Assembly: GCF_018986435.1 (NCBI RefSeq)
Contig: NZ_JAHMIN010000008.1
Location: 261-64,260, forward strand
Direction of reading: 5' to 3'
From: Hahella sp. HN01
Lineage (GTDB): Bacteria; Pseudomonadota; Gammaproteobacteria; Pseudomonadales; Oleiphilaceae
Length of the DNA stretch: 64,000 bases
A program made the position numbers and the translations under genes. Positions 55,135 through 63,019 of the stretch are shown here, in pieces (the stretch's first letter is position 1; every line of letters begins with the position of its first letter). The notes beneath the pieces were generated by a model that had not been told where the DNA came from, made no database searches, and was given only the letters and a program-made list of their open reading frames with translations.

Positions 55135-55896
55135 TTACAGACGTTTGATCTCTTCTTGGATTTTTTCCAGTCGCTTCTCATTGGACGGATGCGAACTCAG
55201 AAAGCTGGACTCGCCGCCGACTTTTTTCTGCAACGTTTCGATGGAGCGCTTCATTGCATAGGGATCTTTGCCCAGTCTGTGCAGTGATTTCACGGAATAT
55301 GCGTCGGCTTCCAGTTCGTCCGCCTGAGAAAAACGCGCATTCACTGCCGCGTATGCGATTTGCCCCAATTGCGATTGGGTCAGCTCGCCCACTGTGCCGC
55401 CGGCTGAAACAACCGCCTGAAATGCCGCGTCCGTCAGCATTTTCTCACGCATCTGCTTGTAGCTGTGTTTGAGTTTGACGTGGCCAATCTCATGCTGCAT
55501 GACCGCCAGAACCTGATCGTCAGGCATCACGTCCATCAGTCCGGAGTAGACTCGTACGGTGCCGTCCGCCATGGCGAAGGCGTTGATCTGATCCGACAAA
55601 TAAACCTTGTAGTTCAGCGTCAGCCCGTCCGCATTTTTCAGATTGCGGGTAATGGCGTCCAAACGCTTGGCGTATTTGCTACTGGACGGAGCCACTTTAT
55701 TTTCTTTATCCATTTTGTCCGCCGCCTGTTGGGACACGGACACCACTTGATCTTCCGTGAGGGTGGTGGCCTGCAGCACACCGGCGCCCAGCGTCAATGC
55801 GGAGTCGGTGTAGGCGCCGCTATTGGCGCAACCGGACACCAGGCCCAGGCTCAAAATAGGGGCGGCGACTAAAGGCAATAGATGTTTTCGCAACAT
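55135..55896 (-). CDS. LoiP-like M48 metalloprotease lipoprotein
   Basis: This is a 253-residue protein with lipobox LVSGC (Cys23), so it is probably outer-membrane anchored. The zinc site is HEIGH (135-139), with a third ligand near E194 in ELEAD. The length and layout are those of LoiP/YggG, a periplasmic peptidase involved in envelope quality control at low osmolarity in E. coli. GAGGA lies 9 nt before the ATG. It is transcribed in the same direction as the hydrolase gene (127 nt apart). Confidence 0.9.
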   Translation of the reverse strand: MLRKHLLPLVAAPILSLGLVSGCANSGAYTDSALTLGAGVLQATTLTEDQVVSVSQQAADKMDKENKVAPSSSKYAKRLDAITRNLKNADGLTLNYKVYLSDQINAFAMADGTVRVYSGLMDVMPDDQVLAVMQHEIGHVKLKHSYKQMREKMLTDAAFQAVVSAGGTVGELTQSQLGQIAYAAVNARFSQADELEADAYSVKSLHRLGKDPYAMKRSIETLQKKVGGESSFLSSHPSNEKRLEKIQEEIKRL

Positions 55897-56066
55897 TCTC
55901 AGGCTTCCTCAGCTATAGTTGAACGAACCCGCCCACAAGCAGGTCCGGATTAAATCATTCAGTCTGATTATCTATTCGGGCGCTAGCGCGACCATTAGAA
56001 ATTATGCGGACGCCGCTGGCAACCATCCTATTAGCGCCGTCCGTCAGGTTACAGCCGTTACTTTGT

Positions 56067-56666
56067 TTATTCCGCAACCGTCAACGTCACTCCCAAGCCG
56101 GCGGAGAACTCCTGCAAAGCAGTCAGCTTATCCTGCGACAACTCAGCGCTGAGCATGACATGCTCGGCATATTCCGCAGCCACATTGCGGGCGCCATGTT
56201 GATCCAGCCATAAACGCAATACCTGCTCATGGCGGAAGTCACAGCTCAAGCTGATGCTGGCCAGAGTTTCGCGAAGCTGTACCGGCAGTTCCACCATCGC
56301 CTGCTGGGCCGCGCCGGAATAGGCTCTCACCAATCCGCCCGCTCCCAGCTTGACGCCGCCAAAGTAGCGAATAACAATCACCATGACATCGCCGACGCCC
56401 TTGTGTTGCAGCACGTTCAATATCGGCTTTCCCGCCGTGCCGCTGGGTTCGCCATCATCAGACATCGCCGCGCTCTGTGCGGATTTCGGGTTGCCTAACA
56501 GATAGGCCCAGCAATGATGTCCGGCGTCGGGGTAGTCCTGCTTCGCCTGGGCCAGCATCGTCATCGCCGCCTCGCGGCTGTCCGCATATCCAGCGCGAGT
56601 GATGAAGCGGCTTTTTTTCACTTCAGAGACAGTTTCCACAGCCGCCGCCGGGGCAAAATAAGACAT
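56067..56666 (-). CDS. YigZ/IMPACT-family protein
   Basis: This is a 199-residue protein. It has the UPF0029/IMPACT N-terminal signature DAGHHCWAYLLGN, DDGEPSGTAGKPIL, VIRYFGGVKLGAGGLVRAY and a ferredoxin-like C-terminal domain. E. coli YigZ belongs to this family, whose precise biochemical role is unsettled (proteins of this type interact with translation). GAGGA precedes the ATG. The SDR gene follows it on the same strand upstream. Confidence 0.93.
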   Translation of the reverse strand: MSYFAPAAAVETVSEVKKSRFITRAGYADSREAAMTMLAQAKQDYPDAGHHCWAYLLGNPKSAQSAAMSDDGEPSGTAGKPILNVLQHKGVGDVMVIVIRYFGGVKLGAGGLVRAYSGAAQQAMVELPVQLRETLASISLSCDFRHEQVLRLWLDQHGARNVAAEYAEHVMLSAELSQDKLTALQEFSAGLGVTLTVAE

Positions 56667-56703
56667 CAGTCCTCACTCTTGGTATTCCAGTTCAACGCAA
56701 CAT

Positions 56704-57456
56704 TCAGGTAAGCGACAGGCCTCCGTCCACCACCAAAGTATGGCCGACCACATAACTTGCACTTTCAGAGGCCAGCCAGACAATGGCCTCCGCCACTTCT
56801 TCAGGATCGGCGAAGCGGCCAATAGGCGCCGATGAGGCAGCTTGCTCCTGTTGTGGATTATGGCCGTCTTGCAACCGCGAGGTCCAGCGCGGGGTGCGGG
56901 TGGCGCCGGGAGCGACCGAATTGATGCGCACGCCCCGCGTAATATACGACAGCGCCAGAGAACGGGTCAGACTCTCCAGCCCCTGACCAGCGGCGGCGTT
57001 GAATGGGTCCGGTTGCAGGCGGAAGCGATTGGCGGAGCTGACATTGACGATGGCGCCGCCGCGCGACATGAGTTCAAGCTCATACTTGAGACATAGCGCC
57101 GGCGCCCAGAGTTCGTTTTCCAACGGCCCGCGCAATTGCTCTTCCGACATATCAGTAATGGCGCTCGTGGAGCCGGTTCCCGAGGCGGCATTGTTCACCG
57201 CCATATCCAATGCGCCATAGCGACTCTCGATGTATCCGAACAGGCGGCGCAGGGAGCGGCGATCCGTCAGGTCGCAGGCGTAAAAATCCACCGCATCCAG
57301 ATCTGGATGCGCGGCCTTCGCCTCTTCCCAGTTGGCGTCGTTTCTACCGCAGGTAACCACGCAATCCCCCTGACGCAACAGTTTCTTCACCACGGCCAGT
57401 CCGATACCCTTACTACCTCCGGTTACTAACGCAATCCGAGCATTGTCTTTATCCAT
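56704..57456 (-). CDS. SDR-family protein lacking the YxxxK catalytic pair
   Basis: The ATG at 57456 has AAAGGAA seven nt upstream and is preferred over the in-frame start at 57693, giving 250 residues. The Rossmann motif TGGSKGIG (12-19) and NNAA (88-91) are present, with Ser140 at the usual catalytic-Ser strand (VNVSS). At the place of YxxxK the protein reads NAAAGQGLESL (N153, G157), so Tyr and Lys are both missing. The tail carries VDGG. It may be a non-catalytic NAD(P)-binding protein or one with altered chemistry. It resembles 3-oxoacyl-ACP-reductase-like SDRs. Confidence 0.82.
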   Translation of the reverse strand: MDKDNARIALVTGGSKGIGLAVVKKLLRQGDCVVTCGRNDANWEEAKAAHPDLDAVDFYACDLTDRRSLRRLFGYIESRYGALDMAVNNAASGTGSTSAITDMSEEQLRGPLENELWAPALCLKYELELMSRGGAIVNVSSANRFRLQPDPFNAAAGQGLESLTRSLALSYITRGVRINSVAPGATRTPRWTSRLQDGHNPQQEQAASSAPIGRFADPEEVAEAIVWLASESASYVVGHTLVVDGGLSLT

Positions 57457-57468
57457 GAGATCATTCCT

Positions 57469-57789
57469 TTGCTGAGTAATAACGAACATCAAGACGCCAT
57501 CGCGGCGCTGCAGGCTGCGATGAAAGAACTTTGGCACGCGTCCTATGCAGAACTGCTGCAGCGCGCCGGAAGCCACAGTGAAACGACTTTCATGTCGGCT
57601 GCCGGAAACCGCTATCTGATAATGATTGATATAGCGCGCCCCAATCAACTGGAATGCGCCGTAGAAGTCAGTGGATGTCTGGCGAAGATACAAGATGGCG
57701 TCGCGGTTAAAAGCCGTATCGGGGCCAGCTTTTACGTCACGCCGGATGATCTCAAAGTCGGTGACTATCTGGTCGCCAGCGCGCAGTAG
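57469..57789 (+). CDS. Small hypothetical protein (up to 106 aa)
   Basis: An open frame begins at TTG at 57469, or at ATG 57520. It encodes MKELWHASYAELLQRAG and a strongly structured end (RYLIMIDIARPNQLECAVEVSG, VKVGDYLVASAQ-like). Coding is supported by the coherent sequence. No family is recognised. The start is uncertain because no clear ribosome site is visible. Confidence 0.55.
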   Translation: MLSNNEHQDAIAALQAAMKELWHASYAELLQRAGSHSETTFMSAAGNRYLIMIDIARPNQLECAVEVSGCLAKIQDGVAVKSRIGASFYVTPDDLKVGDYLVASAQ

Positions 57790-58385
57790 AGCGTCGTTTG
57801 CCGGCGTTTTTCCTGCAATATTTCAATGCGGGAAAAGCCCGCCAGACGCAACAGCGCCATGACACTGTCTTCAGAGCAAAGCGCAAAACCATGTCGTGCG
57901 AGCGGCTGCCCGTCGGGCGGATTCTCCGAACAAAACCCCAGCGCCAAAGTTCCGCCATTGGTCAGTACGCGAAACACCTCGCGAATATTCTCTTCCGGGT
58001 CCGGCCAGAGATGCAGCGTATTGGCGCTGCACACTTTGGTGAAAGCCGCATCATCAAAGGGAATGCTTTCAACGGAGGCGTTCACCAGCGTCACCCGGCC
58101 GGAGGAAATGAGTTTATGATTATTACGTGTCGCCCGGGACACCATGGCCGTCGACGTATCAACGCCCGCTACCCCGCCGTTGGTGGTGATATGCGCCATT
58201 TCGCGAATCAGTTTGCCGGCGCCGAAGCCGATTTCCAGCACGCGGTCGGAAGGTTCCAGACACATGGCCTGTTTCATGAACTGATTCAGCTCGTCATGAG
58301 CGTTACTCATCCAACTGGCGAGCATTCTGCCTAATGATCCCTGCGAGTCCCTTAAGCGGCGCGCAACAAAAGCGTCGAAACTCAT
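57765..58385 (-). CDS. Class I SAM-dependent methyltransferase
   Basis: The ATG at 58385 has AAGGAG five nt upstream and is preferred over an in-frame start at 58571, giving 206 residues. Motif I reads RVLEIGFGAGKLIREM (48-63), motif II GVDTS and the region before the third strand has SVESIPFDDAAF, the Methyltransf_11 pattern. The substrate is unknown. It is divergent from the sirtuin gene, and its end overlaps the end of the 57469-57789 frame. Confidence 0.88.
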   Translation of the reverse strand: MSFDAFVARRLRDSQGSLGRMLASWMSNAHDELNQFMKQAMCLEPSDRVLEIGFGAGKLIREMAHITTNGGVAGVDTSTAMVSRATRNNHKLISSGRVTLVNASVESIPFDDAAFTKVCSANTLHLWPDPEENIREVFRVLTNGGTLALGFCSENPPDGQPLARHGFALCSEDSVMALLRLAGFSRIEILQEKRRQTTLYCALATR

Positions 58386-58518
58386 TGCCTCTCCTTGTGA
58401 ACGATTGACGCTGGCGTAACTCCGCGTCAGGGATATTCCAGGTTGCCTGGACAGCGTATTGTTTGGCATGCTGATTCGCACGCTCAGTGCCCTTCTCCAA
58501 TATTGAAGTACGTTTTTT

Positions 58519-59202
58519 ATGAAGCATATCGTGGTAATTACAGGCGCCGGAATCAGCGCCGAAAGCGGCATTCAAACTTATCGCGGCGAGGACGGTCTGT
58601 GGCGCGAGACCGACTATAACGAGGTCGCCTCGCTGACAGGATGGCGCAAAGATCGCGAGAAAGTGCTGACCTACTGGAACGCGCAACGCCGCATCATGGC
58701 CGCCGCTCAGCCCAACGCCGCGCACTACGCCCTGAGCCGGCTGGAGGAGTGTTATCTGGTGTCCATCATCACCCAGAATGTGGATAACCTGCATGAGCGC
58801 GCTGGCTCCAGTCAGGTGCTGCATATCCATGGCGAGTTGATGAAAAGCCGCAGCTCCGTGAACCCTAAGCTGGTTTACCAGCATGGCGATCGGGACATTA
58901 ACATTGGCGATAAATGTGAAAAAGGCAGCCAGTTACGACCAGACGTAGTCTGGTTTGGCGAGCCGGTGCCTTTGTTCTCCCAGGCGCAGAAAATCGTCCA
59001 CAGCGCCGATATCATGCTGGTGGTGGGAACGTCTCTGGAGGTGTATCCCGCCGCCTATCTGGTGGAGAAGCGCATGCGCGGCGTCCCTATGTATATCGTT
59101 GATCCTAACGCCAATCCAGAGGCGCACGACGCAGTGGTGGTAAATGAACCCGCCACCCAGGGTGTCGTCACCCTGGTCGAACAGCTACTCGAACAGGCCT
59201 GA
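58519..59202 (+). CDS. Sir2-family NAD-dependent deacylase lacking zinc-ribbon cysteines
   Basis: This is a 227-residue sirtuin. NAD-binding GAGISAESGIQTYR (9-22) and TQNVDNLH (85-92), catalytic His104 in IHGELMKSRS, and VVWFGEPVP (143-151) are all present. The usual four zinc cysteines are reduced to one (C133 in GDKCEKGS), so the zinc ribbon is missing. A sub-group of such proteins exists in some bacteria. It would remove acyl groups from protein lysines using NAD+. The ribosome site is weak; the start at 58519 is the first ATG. Confidence 0.88.
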   Translation: MKHIVVITGAGISAESGIQTYRGEDGLWRETDYNEVASLTGWRKDREKVLTYWNAQRRIMAAAQPNAAHYALSRLEECYLVSIITQNVDNLHERAGSSQVLHIHGELMKSRSSVNPKLVYQHGDRDINIGDKCEKGSQLRPDVVWFGEPVPLFSQAQKIVHSADIMLVVGTSLEVYPAAYLVEKRMRGVPMYIVDPNANPEAHDAVVVNEPATQGVVTLVEQLLEQA

Positions 59203-59367
59203 GCCCCCTATTTTCCTTGATATCTTTGTGGTTCAGGCCCTCCTAATCTCTCCATTTTGACCTATATCAGAGCCGCATCGGACTTGCCACGTACAATACG
59301 CCGCTTTCTTGTCAGGTTGTCTTATTTTTAACCGAGGCGGCCGGCGCCGAATGGCTATGGAGGGAAT

Positions 59368-60135
59368 ATGAGCCAAAAAGCAATGAAGTTGTATGATAAA
59401 AACGGGCATGTCTGCCTGTTCCTGACCGGTCTGGTCGAAGGGGAAGCGATTCCCAGCAATCAATTGGTCATCGTTGATCATGGTGAAGCCGCGCTCTTTG
59501 ACCCTGGCGGCGAACTGACCTACACGCCGCTTTCCATCGAACTGTCCAAACACATTTCCATCAAGTCCTCCCTGCGTTATGTCTTCGCCTCGCATCAGGA
59601 CCCGGACATCATCACTTCGTTGCCGCGCTGGCTGATGCACACCGACTGTCAGGTAGTGACCTCGCGCCTGTGGGCGCGCTTCCTGCCGCATCTGGTGTCG
59701 GAGTTCGTCTCTGGAAAAATGAATAAGTCTCTCAGTCACCGCATGGTGGAGTTGCCGGACGATGGCGCTCAGATCACTTTGGGCAAATCCCAGATCCGCG
59801 CGGTGCCTGCGCACTTTCTGCATTCGGTGGGTAACTTCCACTTCTACGACCCGATCAGCAAAATTCTGTTCTCCGGGGACGTCGGCGCCGCCATGACTCC
59901 AGGCTGGGATCATGAACCCGTGCAGGATATGGCCAAGCATATCCCATTAATGGAAGGTTTCCATAAGCGCTATATGGCTTCCAACAAAGCCTGTCAGGCA
60001 TGGGTGAATCAAGTGCGCAAGCTCGATGTGGAAATGATGCTGCCGCAGCACGGCAAGCCGTTTTTCGGCAAAGACAAAATCGGCCAGTTCCTATCCTGGT
60101 TCGAAGACCTGAAGTGCGGGGTCGACCTGATGTAG
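59368..60135 (+). CDS. ODP-type metallo-beta-lactamase-fold protein
   Basis: This is a 255-residue protein after a GGAGG site. The MBL-like metal motif is SHQDPD (H76, D78, D80), followed by a distal VPAHFLHSVGNFHFYD and SGDVGAA; PQHGKPFFG closes the set. It resembles the flavodiiron-type/ODP oxygen-binding di-iron proteins, where HxExD is replaced by HxDxD. These can bind or reduce oxygen or serve as sensors. The gene is alone on the plus strand. Confidence 0.85.
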   Translation: MSQKAMKLYDKNGHVCLFLTGLVEGEAIPSNQLVIVDHGEAALFDPGGELTYTPLSIELSKHISIKSSLRYVFASHQDPDIITSLPRWLMHTDCQVVTSRLWARFLPHLVSEFVSGKMNKSLSHRMVELPDDGAQITLGKSQIRAVPAHFLHSVGNFHFYDPISKILFSGDVGAAMTPGWDHEPVQDMAKHIPLMEGFHKRYMASNKACQAWVNQVRKLDVEMMLPQHGKPFFGKDKIGQFLSWFEDLKCGVDLM

Positions 60136-60154
60136 ACGGCCCCGCGCCGACCAG

Positions 60155-60847
60155 CTATTTAAGCCAGGAAAAAGACCGCGCCAGAAATTCAGAGCCATGG
60201 CCAATCACACATTCGCCATGAGCAATGATAATGTTGTCGGGTCGCCACGCCTGCATTTTGCGCAGCGCGGCCCTGGCTTTAGACCTGCCGAATATAAAAG
60301 TGAGACGCCAGTCTATGGGCGTCTTGCCATGAGGCGCGATAATCCCCGTCAGCAGAGCGACCCAGCGGCGCCAACCATGGAAGTGGTCCACACGGAAGTT
60401 TTCGATCAAATCCCCGAGGATCAGAGTGCGGCTGCTGCGGTGAAAGAAAACCGCTTCTTTCATGGCGAAACTGCCGCGAAACAAAGTCTGGTCCACATCC
60501 TTTTCCCACTCTGGCTCCGGGTTCTCGCCCAGTAAACCGTCAAAAGAAATATCCTTACGTTTTTCCTGCAAGCCAGGAGTGCCGTAGCAGGCGGCGTCGG
60601 GGAAGTGCGCCATCCACTGAGGCAAAAACAAGTGATGAAGTTTATTCGGCGTCACCAGATATTTGACCGGGCCCAACTCGGCGACTTCCCGAGCCAAATT
60701 TTCATCGTAACGCGTGGGAGAGTGAACAAGAATATCGCCGTTGGACAAGCGCACTACCGTCATACGGGTGGTATACGCCAACCCCAGATAAGGCACCGCT
60801 TCACCGTTGTAGATCCAAAGGTTTTCCGCCATTGAGATGAGACTCAT
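60155..60847 (-). CDS. DUF4336-domain protein
   Basis: The ATG at 60847 has AAGGAGG five nt upstream, giving 230 residues. It carries the DUF4336 pattern: LWIYNGEAVPYLGLAYTTRM, HSPTRYDENLAREVAELGP, TPNKLHHLFLPQW and IIAHGECV. The family resembles a divergent metallo-beta-lactamase fold. The function is unknown. It converges with the ODP-type gene (19 nt between stops). Confidence 0.85.
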   Translation of the reverse strand: MSLISMAENLWIYNGEAVPYLGLAYTTRMTVVRLSNGDILVHSPTRYDENLAREVAELGPVKYLVTPNKLHHLFLPQWMAHFPDAACYGTPGLQEKRKDISFDGLLGENPEPEWEKDVDQTLFRGSFAMKEAVFFHRSSRTLILGDLIENFRVDHFHGWRRWVALLTGIIAPHGKTPIDWRLTFIFGRSKARAALRKMQAWRPDNIIIAHGECVIGHGSEFLARSFSWLK

Positions 60848-60994
60848 GCTTTCCTCCTTGTATGAGTGTTCAAACACTATCCATACTTATCCTAAGCCAC
60901 ACCCTAACCAAAGCGCCAAAAATTTTTGTGGGCATAGCCCACTCATCAACCACATCTGACGAGCGAGCCATACTTAAAAGCGACTTGAGCCTAA

Positions 60995-62617
60995 TTACAC
61001 CGCTTTACGAAAGCGCCTCGCGCCAGCGAATCCAGCCAGGCCGATGGTCATTAGAACCAGGGTGTAGGGTTCGGGTGCTCTAATGACTTTGATACTATAA
61101 GTTTCCATCCCGTCAACCTCCCGGCTTTTCGAGATCCACTCCAGATAGGGACCGATATCCGGCAGCTCAAAGTGGCTGAACATACCACTGATGTTACTCG
61201 CGCTAAACAGTGAGAACTCGTCATTCACTTCCGGTTTGAAAGTTTCCCAGAGGTCGATTTTAAGAATACCGTCCAGTCTCGCCTCACCTTCAACATTGAC
61301 CATAAAGTCGCCAATTGAGCCCCAATCCCCCAACGTCAACTGCAAGGTGGCGCTCTCCTCCTGCCAATAGTCGCCTTTGATGGTCAGAGTTCCGCCGTTT
61401 TCTCCCGTAGCGACAACGCCGCCGTCATTGTTCCATACAATTGTAGAGTATTCTCCAGGAACGTCTCCCGCTCTGATCACTCCAGAGCCTTGGACCTTGC
61501 CGCCTTCCGTTTGCATAATATTCACGTCGACATCGCTGTCTTCCATCACCAGTGCGCCACCAGATCTGACAATTAACTCTCTGCTTGAGAGACTTGCTCC
61601 GTTTTTAACCGTTGTCGTTCCATCAATGAAGAAATAACTTCCTTCATCAAACTTAGAACCTGCTTCGATGGTCAAACTCTTACCAATTTTGATATAGCTA
61701 CCCGTCATGGTTGCGCCATTTTGAATGATCAGGTCTCCACCAAAATAAGCTGTATCCCAAATGTCCATTGAAGAGTTCTTTCCATCTATCACTACTTTTC
61801 CATAGTAGCCGCCAAGTTCCGCAGAGACCCTGGCGCCGTTAGTTATACTAATAGTCCCTTCTTCCGTCAGATTCATATACTGTGCGCTCAGGCTTGAGTT
61901 ATTCCCATCCATAAGCACTTTTCCATTAAGTTCCGCCTCCTCTGCAGACAACCAAGAACCACCATTAACTTCGATCACGCCTTCTCTTAAATACAGATCT
62001 TCATTCAGCCCCATGAAGGCCTCGTCGTTAAGCGCTAACCTGCCGTCCACATGAGTAGAGTATCCGGAAATATGCGTCTTATTTTTCAGCTCCAGCAACC
62101 CTTCGCCTCCTCCGCTATCCGTGTCTGAAAAGCCGACATAATATTTCATCCCTAAAAAAGCGCTTCTTCCTGTTTCCATGCCATCAAGAACAAGGCTGCC
62201 TTTAGAACCGCTCTCACTTCCTACCAGTATTCTTATCTCTTCGTCAGTGTCGTCTCTATCCCGATTGAGTACACCATTCTTCAGTGTTAAATGTCCGCCT
62301 GAATGGCTGTTTACAGAAATACCATCTTGCATTTCCAGGTTATGACCATCGAGGTCAATAACAACCTCATCGCTCTTCACTGAAACGCCCTGAACATTTA
62401 CGTCCTCAGACAGTGACGCGGTATAAGCGCTGTCTGCCCCCGTATTGAACGAAGCTGAGTCCGATGCGCTGGGAGCCGTCCCTCCCACCCAATTTGCATC
62501 ATTATTAAAATCACCGCCGCCTGTATTGTTCCAGTCAATGACCGTTGCCTGCGCAACGGACGCGCAGCTTACAAACACGAATGAAGTTAAAATTCCCAGA
62601 CCTTGAGTTGTCTTCAC
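60995..62617 (-). CDS. T5SS/PEP-CTERM-associated repeat protein
   Basis: This is a 540-residue exported protein. Signal peptide (1-24, ending AQA) is followed by WNNTGGGDFNNDANWVGG, typical of the start of such proteins, then by parallel beta-helix-type repeats with G-rich turns (GSLVLDGME, LLELKNKT, GVIEVNGGSWLS). The C-terminus carries a conserved domain (DGILKIDLWETFKP) and a PEP-CTERM sorting tail APEPYTLVLMTIGLAGFAGA then RRFRK. It is likely displayed on the surface or released by exosortase processing. The next gene downstream in the sequence (63020 on) is a close paralogue. Confidence 0.9.
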   Translation of the reverse strand: MKTTQGLGILTSFVFVSCASVAQATVIDWNNTGGGDFNNDANWVGGTAPSASDSASFNTGADSAYTASLSEDVNVQGVSVKSDEVVIDLDGHNLEMQDGISVNSHSGGHLTLKNGVLNRDRDDTDEEIRILVGSESGSKGSLVLDGMETGRSAFLGMKYYVGFSDTDSGGGEGLLELKNKTHISGYSTHVDGRLALNDEAFMGLNEDLYLREGVIEVNGGSWLSAEEAELNGKVLMDGNNSSLSAQYMNLTEEGTISITNGARVSAELGGYYGKVVIDGKNSSMDIWDTAYFGGDLIIQNGATMTGSYIKIGKSLTIEAGSKFDEGSYFFIDGTTTVKNGASLSSRELIVRSGGALVMEDSDVDVNIMQTEGGKVQGSGVIRAGDVPGEYSTIVWNNDGGVVATGENGGTLTIKGDYWQEESATLQLTLGDWGSIGDFMVNVEGEARLDGILKIDLWETFKPEVNDEFSLFSASNISGMFSHFELPDIGPYLEWISKSREVDGMETYSIKVIRAPEPYTLVLMTIGLAGFAGARRFRKAV

Positions 62618-62956
62618 TGTTACACCCCTTGTGTATTAGTTCATTTATATGGCGCAGACTCGTTAGCAAGGTGCGGACCAGAATATTTTCATATTTAAAA
62701 TCAACAATATATAACTTATAAAATCTTCAACAAGACAAACATATAAAATATTTTGACCATATAAATCAACAACTTACAAGAACACTTAACTATTAATAAT
62801 ACTTGTACTATCAATATATATGTGACAGCAAATCTCATTTTTATAAAGATGACTTACCATATACAAGAAAAGACAATTAGGTGATAATTTGTTTTATAAA
62901 TAAACAAATAAAGTTCAGATACGTATAGATTAAGGCAGATTAAAAGAAGGGAACGT
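62618..62956. other. AT-rich region between the two PEP-CTERM paralogues
   Basis: About 340 bp, very AT-rich, with no gene. It must carry the promoter of the 60995-62617 gene. Confidence 0.5.
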
Positions 62957-62993
62957 AAAAGCCCGCACTTTGCAATTTAACAAAGTACGGGCC
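62957..62993 (-). terminator. Rho-independent terminator of the second PEP-CTERM gene
   Basis: Read on the minus strand, GCCCGTACTTTG pairs with CAAAGTGCGGGC (12-bp stem with one G-T wobble) and is followed by TTTTACG. It begins about 27 nt after the stop at 63020. Confidence 0.88.
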
Positions 62994-63019
62994 AAACATA
63001 TCAATAGACAGAACTGGGC

